From contig CM031873.1 in NCBI GenBank assembly GCA_018697195.1, positions 4,279,063-4,343,062 of the forward strand: 64,000 bases of DNA, read 5' to 3'. The position numbers and the translations under genes were made by a program. This document shows positions 58,201 through 64,000 of the stretch, piece after piece (within the stretch, counting starts at the first letter, position 1; each line of letters opens with the position of its first letter). The notes beneath the pieces were generated by a model that did not search any database, was not told the origin of the DNA, and saw only the letters and a program-made list of their open reading frames with translations. This stretch comes from Certhia americana (Eukaryota; Chordata; Aves; Passeriformes; Certhiidae).

Positions 58201-61200
58201 TGGTTCTTGTGAGAAACGGTCAGAAACTTCAGCTCTCTAATGAGCCATTCTGTCCTGGAAGTGACAGGTGGCAGGGACCGGGCAGGGTTTTCAGTGTTGG
58301 ACCAGAGCCACTGCCGGGATGCCATCCTGGCCAAAATATTCTGGAGTTGGGGAGGGTGAGTGGGCAGTGCCAGGGAACAGCAGCCTGGCTGGTTTGCAAA
58401 GGGTTAATTGCAGCTGAGGGCTTCAAACAGAGCGGGGGCAAGTGGGTGACAGTGGGGAGAGGGGACACAAAACCCCTGCCCGAGCAGGGCAGCCTGCAGG
58501 GCTGTCACCTGGACAGCAGAGACACAAAGGCTTCATCTGTCTCTTTGCCAAGCTCCTGGTGCATTTTCCCTGTGTCCCCCACCCCAATCTGTGCCTCCCT
58601 GGGGCCTCCTGGTGCCTCTGGACACACAAACCACCCAGCTCCCGCCAGGAGCTCTCTTTACTTTTTAAAGGTAAAAAGTCATCATTTTCCCCTCCAATAC
58701 CTCCTGCCTGCCCTCCCTGTGCTGGAGGGGTGTCTAATTAAGCCTGGCTGCAATTGGCAGCTGTTCAGGCTGTGTCTGCACTGCCAGCAGGCTGGGACAG
58801 GAGCTCCAGTGTCCCGCAGTGCACTGGGCAGAGATGTGGTGATGTGCTACCCCCTGCCACAGCACTGCCAGGGAATGCGGGGCTCTCCACCCAGATCCCT
58901 GACTGCTCAGATGTGCCCAGCTCTCACCCAGAGCATCCTGTGCCAGGGACAAATGCATCATCTCTTGCAGTGGCTGGAAACTGGGAAGTGAGACAGGATG
59001 TGTGTCACCCTCCAGGGAGCCTTGTGCATGTGTCGTGCCCACCCTGAATCCCAGCCACAGGGCTGGTGCTGGGCTGTGGTGTGGGGCACGGTGGCTTTGG
59101 GGTCTGTGCTGTGTTCCCTACACGGCTGGAGGAGGTTGGGCTGCTGTGCCAGAGCTGGGGCATTGCTGGAGCAGAGGCCACGAGGACTCTGCCTCCTGAA
59201 GTGCCCACTTGTGTGAAGGGCTGCCAGGTGAGGGGCAGCTTTGCCTGCCACTGCTCCCAAGGATGCCATCCAGCTCACCTGGGCAGCAAGGGATGTCCTG
59301 GAGTGTGGTGTTTGCTTTCCAGAGGCTGTAGCAAAAAGGGAATTATGTGATCCTAGGGGAGCCACACTGGGACGTGGTGGTACCTGCAGGGATGGGTGCT
59401 GCTCCTCACCCTGCTGTGGGGCACACCGGTGTTTTCCTCACCAGCCCTGGCACTGCCTGATCCTCATTAAGGGCTGGACAGTCCTAAAGCTTCAGAAATG
59501 CTCTGTGGCTTGTCCTTGCCCATAGCAGTGACAGGGGAAGGACAGGAGTGACAGTGTGGCAGGAGCCCACATTTTGGGGGTCTCAGACCTGCAAAATGCC
59601 ATCTCCACATGAGAGACATCCTCTTCAGGCACCCCAGAGCCAGCAGGACCATCACCAGGGGTGGAAAACTGCTCTTGTTCTGCAGCTGCTTCTCTGGCCA
59701 GGGGGTGGATGGAGAGCCCCAGTGGTGGGTGAAGGGGAACTGCTGACAGAGCATCTGCTTTGCTCTGCTAAACTCTACCCAATATTACTATCATTTAGTC
59801 TTTTCTTTTTTTTTTTTTAAAGGTTTCTTGCTTCCCCTTTTTTCCTGGCTTCTCTCTTTCTGGCTGGCTCTCTCCTGTCTGCTTTCTTTCCCTCTTGCAA
59901 TGTCTTGCATCAGGCTTGGAGCAGAAAGTGCAGCCATAAATGGCAACACACAGGGACCAGGAGTTTAATCCAAGATAATTTTCTCCTCTTGCTTTGCAGT
60001 CTGGGATCTTCCCTTTTCCTGAAGCTGGAGCAGGGCACTTATTTGTCCCCAACCTGCACATAAGTGCCAGGGCTGTCCCTGAAGAAAGGGTGAGGGATGC
60101 ACCACCCCCTTCTTTCTGATAAAGCCCATTGCTCAAAGGGGTTTGCACCAGGGATGGAGGAGGTGGGGAGGAAATGGCCAGAAATGAGCAAAAAAACAAA
60201 TGATGCTGTAGTGGGAAGCCTGGCTCCCATCTCCCATAGGCTGGAGAGGGTTCAGGGGTGGCAGAGCCTTGAGGGGGCATTTTGGGGTCACGATGGCAAA
60301 CTCCTCTATCTGAGCCTCGGAGACTCAGGGCCGTGCACGGTCAGTGCTGGCTGTGTCCAAAATGTCCCTGAAACCTTGTCCTCACTCAGCTTTTGTCCCA
60401 ACCCCGCTGCCAGAGTCATCTTCACGCGTGGGCATCTCACTCATGGCCGTGGAGCTGCAAGGCAGCAGCACGTTTTCCTGATGATCCAACAAACGCTTCG
60501 GCTCTGCAGCCAGGCAGATGGATCGCTGCCTTGTTATTTAAGGTGGATGACTTGCTGGATTTTAACCCTGCGCTTTCCGGAGCCCCCGGGCAAGCTGTGC
60601 CCAGGTATGATTCAGATGTGCCGGGGCACGGGATGTGCTGTGCAGGGCTGGGTCGGTGCCACCCCAGGCAGGAGAGGGCAGGGAGCGTTCCCAGCCCTGC
60701 GTGGCCCCGGGGCCAGGCAGCTGCCACCCAACGCATCCCCTCGGCTCGGCAATGAGATAGATCTTTGTTTGCCGCAGCAGCTGGTCGGGGCGGCCCGTGT
60801 CAAGTCTCCTCCAGATGCTCCCGGATAATGACGTGCACGGCTCCCTGCAGTGCTGCTTCTCGCATTTTTTAATTTTTTTTTTTTTTTCCCCCTTCGGGGA
60901 GGTTTTCATGGCCGGTGTGCACTGGAAAGAAGCTGATTTGTGGGCCGTTGGACATAGCACTCAGGTCCTTTCATCTCCAGTTGTTCCTTTCTCACTCCCA
61001 GCTGCTCAAAACTTTCCCTGCATTCTCCCTGGGCTGTGCTTCCTACAGAAGAGCAGCACCTGGAGTGCCGCGGTGTCCTCTTTGGTGTCCAAGTCTCCCA
61101 GTGTTGTCCCAACGCTTTCCCCCTCCCTGCTTTGGCTGCGGGATGCCAGGACAGCAGCACCCACTGGATATGGCAGGGCTGAGAGCTCTGAAATCCAGGG

Positions 61201-64000
61201 CTGCTCCAGGCAGAGAGGACTCTCCCCTCTTCTCTGGCTCACAGGGGCTGCAGGCACAGCCAGGCTCGAGGTGGGGCTTTGTCCCTGCTGGCATTTCCAG
61301 CCAGCTGAGAGGCTGCTCCCAGCCCAGTGCTGGTATTCCACTGCAAGGCCAAGGCACACGGTGTCCCTGCTCCCTGCCCACGCATATCCTCCTCCACAGC
61401 CCTCCAGACACAGCAGGGAAAGCTTCATCTGTAAAGGTTTTTGACAGGGGAAGCTGGCTGTGCTCAGGGGTCAAGGCCATCCCCAGCTGCTGTGGGGCTG
61501 AGGGACCTGGGAAGCCCCAGCCCCAGGATTGCAGGATGGCATGGGGAGGTTTCCAGGGGGAATCTGCCTGTGATGGAGAAGGCAGCTGGCAGAGCATTAA
61601 CAAACTGAGCACGTCCTCTCCCTTCCTGCTCATCCTGAGCTGCTGCATCAGCACCCCGGGAAGCTGCCTGAGCCCAGCCTGGCACTGGCAGAGCCAGTCC
61701 CCCTCACTGATGGCTTGCACTGGTCCCATCCCACGGGCTGGGGCTGCCACAGGGAGCAGCTTGTGAGCTCCAAACCCTGGCTGCAGGGCTGAGCACTGCA
61801 GATCTCTGGTGTTCCTCACTCCAGCAGCCACACCATGGCTTGGCACACGTATCAGAGGCAGCACAGGCTGGGGCATGGGTCAAGGTGGGCTATTGGCCAC
61901 ATTCAGCATTTGTCCATGTGTGCTGAAGCTGCCAGGGCTGGTTGGTTGAGCACAGGGAGGGCTCGGGGGTGTCTGTGCTCAAAGCTTTTGCTCTTTTCCA
62001 GATTCCACCGTTGGGTGCCTCGCCTGGATCCAGCCTCGGGCACACAGGACAAGCAGAGGACACGAGCAGCCACGCAGCACTTTCCAGCCATGCAGAGGTG
62101 TGTGGGAGGGAGAGCCAGCCTGGGGAGGGTGGCACAGCACACAGTGTGCCAGTGTCCCTGCATGGGTGGGACATTGTCCCAGGGTGGCAGTGGCCATGGG
62201 GAGGGGGGCAGAGCTTACCTGGTGGGGGTGGGTGGCCCTTTAATGACTCAGCCCATTTAAAACAGAAAGAAATGGTGTTCCAGGTGCAGGTTTGCTTCTT
62301 GCAGGTGGAGGGAGCAATGCCCTGAGGATGGGGGTCAGTGAGGCAGCTGACCACAATGGCTGTGGGAGGGAGCAGCTCCAGGAAGGCAGAGGGATGGGAT
62401 TGTGGAGTCTGGGGCCACAGTGTGGGGGGAAGGGAGGTCCTGGCATCTGCCTCCAAGCCATCCAAGCAGAAAAGTGTTGTGCTGTAGGGAGCTCCTGGCT
62501 GCCACGAGCAGGGGTTCCCAGACAGCCCCGGCACGCTGCTGTCACCTGCCACCTGGCATCCTTGCCTGTTCCCTCTCTGCTCCTGTTAAGTGTCTCTTCC
62601 TCACTGTTGGAGAATATCTATTTTCCTTCCTTGGAGGTTTGCCACCCAAATTTCCTGCTTGCTGTCATTGTTAAATGCTCAGTTCCTAAGGCCCAGGTAA
62701 AGAAGAGGCTAAAATCTCCCTCCTTGTGTCTGCTCCTGGAGGATTGGGTTTCCCAGGGGATGTCCCAGCTCACAGGGAGAGATGGATATGATGGGGAACT
62801 GCTGCCCTGGGCCTGTGGCTGAGCCACCAGAGCTGAGTGTCCCCTTCCTGTGCCCTCTCTGAGGCCACTCCTTTGGGTGCCTCCCCAGCCATCCTCAGGG
62901 GAAGTCCGGGTGTCCATGGGCAGTGCCCATGTTTGGAAGTGTGGCCCAAAATAGCCATGGCTGCAGCGGGTGGGGGTCCCCGTGGCATCTCCTTCTGGGG
63001 AACAGAGCAGCCAGAGGAAGCCAAGAGGCTGTGAATAATGCACATTCCTCCCTGATGACAAACTAACCCAGTTCTGGGCTGGAGCTGTGCTCCAGCAGCT
63101 CCTCCAAAGCTCTGCACTGCACAGCCAGCACTCAACTCTGTGCATGGTCCTTCTGGGGACAGTGCCCTTCCCCTTGGGTCTCCTTCACCCAAGCTTTTCC
63201 CACGTGTCCCTTCATAATGAGGGGCTTGGCAGTCTCTCTCCATGCTCCTCCCCTCTCTGCCAGGTGCTTTGCCCTCTTGCCCATGGGATGCACAGGGACA
63301 GGAGGTTGCAGGAGGACTCCCCAGGGTACTGGTGACCCCTGGGCTCAGCTCACGGGGTTTGCAGCTGGAGCACAGGGCACTGCAGGAGGAAATCACTCAT
63401 GCAGGGGCTCTGTCATGTGTCCTTGTCCTATCTCCAGAGCTGGAATGTTCCCCTCTCTCCCTTCTTGGAGTTTCTGCACAGGACAAGGAATCTGAGCTTT
63501 ATGAAGTTTATTGTACCTTGTAGATGGGAACCTCAAAACTTCCAAAATTGCTTTGCCTTTTATAAAACCCCAAAAAGTGCTGTTGCTGCTCCCACCTGTG
63601 CTCCAGAGCCCAGCTGTGGATGGCTCCTGGAGGGGTCCCAGCACAACCCCCCCAGTGCTGCCTTCAACCCCTGCGCCTGACTGGAGGATGCCCGTGGCTG
63701 CAAGGTGGCTTTGGCTGGGAATCCACCTTTTCCTACTGCCAGGACAGTGTGTCCAAGCCTGGCCTGAGGGCACACAGAAGTCCCCATGGCTCGTGGCTCA
63801 CTCTCCTGCCTGTCCCTGGGCAAGAGGGGTGGCAGGGGTGCAGCTGGGTGGAAGGTGCTCAGGCACAAATCGCTTCCTAAAAGCTTTAATATCTCTTCGA
63901 TTGTGGGGATGCACTTACATTTCACAGCTTTTGGGTGGGCCAGATCACTGTGACTGACTAGTGAGAGGAAAGAAAATGAATAAACCTCACGCATTAGCAA
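55247..64000 (+). other. MXRA7: Presumed MXRA7 intron 1
   Basis: From the donor at 55247 to the window end no MXRA7 exon 2 is recognised, so at least 8.7 kb of intron 1 is present. It is GC-rich and full of short overlapping open frames with no homology or splice support. It contains a pyrimidine-rich simple repeat (57591-57655) and T runs near 59808-59819 and 60870-60888. The last 120 bases (63880-64000) are suddenly AT-richer. Confidence 0.6.
57591..57655. repeat. Pyrimidine-rich simple repeat (TTTCTTTCC/TTATTTA)
   Basis: Imperfect tandem copies of TTATTTATTTTCTTTCC occur within the presumed MXRA7 intron. Confidence 0.8.

Noticed and set aside
58152..62552. Several 200-280 codon frames on both strands in the presumed MXRA7 intron
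   Set aside because: They overlap each other, are rich in Pro/Ser/Gly/Cys/Trp, and lack any recognisable family or splice pattern.

Overview
The window looks like a vertebrate genome segment, almost certainly avian. It carries several CR1-type LINE retrotransposon copies, compact intron-containing genes and a microchromosome-like GC-rich half. Its gene order MFSD11 - SRSF2 - METTL23 - JMJD6 - MXRA7 is the order I know from human 17q25; the bird counterpart is expected on chicken chromosome 18. A songbird is plausible but not shown by the sequence.

Left part (1-15071): one fast-skeletal-type myosin heavy chain gene (MYH) on the + strand, from its start codon (911) to the middle of the rod. 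Its exons are in the right order, but sequence quality alternates sharply. Exons at about 5000-6807 and 13240-15071 read cleanly with good splice sites. Exons at about 930-4990 and 7525-13235 are recognisable piece by piece but full of single-base insertions, deletions and substitutions. Two of the changeovers fall inside exons. This looks more like low-accuracy gap-fill than ordinary pseudogene decay. A gap of exactly 500 N (15072-15571) then cuts the MYH rod.

Middle left (15572-26900, AT-rich): the 5' half of MFSD11 on the - strand (seven coding exons, 16126-23449). Its 3' half is missing and should lie beyond the same gap, so both genes break at one point. Its probable promoter is near 24.0 kb, separated from SRSF2 by CR1 copies.

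Middle (26900-41400, CpG-rich): three complete genes. SRSF2 (+, two coding exons, 221 aa) encodes an SR splicing factor. METTL23 (-, five coding exons, 236 aa) encodes a class I methyltransferase. JMJD6 (+, six exons, 403 aa) encodes a JmjC Fe(II)/2-oxoglutarate oxygenase that hydroxylates lysines of splicing factors. METTL23 and JMJD6 share a 612-bp CpG-rich bidirectional promoter with a perfect CRE, several CCAAT boxes and a perfect 16-bp tandem duplication. SRSF2 and METTL23 converge tail to tail.

Right part (41400-64000, GC-rich): about 13 kb without recognisable genes, holding CR1 copies and a GC-rich minisatellite broken by a 10-N gap. It is followed by the CpG-island first exon of MXRA7 (54848-55246, +) and its first intron, which runs past the window end. 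I see no prokaryotic system, CRISPR array, tRNA or rRNA. The most notable things are the mosaic MYH sequence, the suspicious double-truncation gap and the promoter architecture of the SRSF2/METTL23/JMJD6 cluster.
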